From IMG/VR virus record IMGVR_UViG_3300032046_000212, positions 1 to 24,490 of that record: a DNA stretch of 24,490 nt; one strand, written 5' to 3'. The DNA is from a virus. Of this stretch, positions 24,457 to 24,490 are shown one piece after another (the first letter of the stretch is position 1; each line of letters starts with the position of its first letter). The notes below the pieces were generated by a model. That model saw nothing but the letters and a program-made list of their open reading frames with translations, had not been told where the DNA came from and ran no database searches. Made by a program: the position numbers and the translations under genes.

Positions 24457-24490
24457 ATGGCCAAGCAAGCTGTGACGCTGGAAGCAATCC
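24457..24490 (+). CDS. Start of a gene cut by the right edge
   Basis: ATG at 24457 has AAGGA eight bases upstream and reads MAKQAVTLEAI before the window ends. It follows the preceding gene's stop by 24 bases (or 125 if the mini-peptide is not real). Too little is present to identify the product. Confidence 0.5.
   Translation, partial: MAKQAVTLEAI

Noticed and set aside
24017-24487. Minus-strand frame of 156 codons at the right edge
   Set aside because: It is antisense to the Cys-rich gene, whose cysteine clustering and start support the plus strand.
1-24490. tRNA genes, CRISPR arrays, insertion sequences, attachment sites or integrase
   Set aside because: I looked for cloverleaf-like segments, regularly spaced repeats and transposase or integrase motifs and saw none.

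Overview
The window is part of a tailed double-stranded DNA phage (or prophage-like) genome with fairly high GC and mostly Shine-Dalgarno-led genes, so the host is bacterial. I cannot name the host. The recognisable genes are a terminase large subunit, a capsid maturation protease, a major capsid protein, a gp5/gpV-like tail spike and a phage-encoded multisubunit-type RNA polymerase. The spike suggests a contractile tail. A phage-owned cellular-type RNA polymerase is usual only in large phages.

Layout. From 22747 down to the left edge almost everything reads on the minus strand as one close-packed late/structural block, with gaps of 1-40 bases or ATGA overlaps. In transcription order it holds a single-chain beta-beta' RNA polymerase (22747-16319), a spike protein (16316-15015), an Ala/Leu-rich hydrophobic protein (15018-14395), a 783-residue probable virion protein (14362-12011), two unknown genes, one of which might be a small terminase (12009-11011 and 11090-10641), the large terminase (10388-8568), two unknown virion-type proteins (7679-6438 and 6428-5901), the maturation protease (5897-4236), three scaffold- or core-like proteins (4239-3244, 3219-1990, 1981-1616), a possible decoration protein (1575-1036) and the major capsid protein, whose C-terminus lies off the window (1007-1). 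I see no portal gene.

Two small plus-strand islands sit inside this minus block. The first (7717-8571) encodes a MerR/excisionase-like helix-turn-helix protein and a Cys-rich mini-protein. The second (10408-10671) encodes an 87-residue unknown protein with a possible leaderless promoter.

Right of 22747 the direction flips. A 119-base divergent region is followed by a plus-strand run of small genes: a 45-residue acidic protein, a 33-residue single-membrane-segment peptide, a 197-residue unknown, a 215-residue Cys-rich likely metal-binding protein, a possible 33-residue Cys-rich peptide and the first codons of another gene at the right edge. These look like accessory, possibly early or middle, genes.

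The most notable item is the RNA polymerase. Both large-subunit cores (beta, with HTPEG, GYNFEDG and GDKMAGR-GNKG; beta', with NADFDGD, trigger helix and FHTGGV) lie in one uninterrupted 2142-residue frame at the head of a virion-gene block. No alpha or sigma gene is visible. A second notable pattern is a short K-x-A-[SAE] motif, often FEKTAS or EKxAS, recurring across the head-assembly proteins; it may be a processing or targeting signal.
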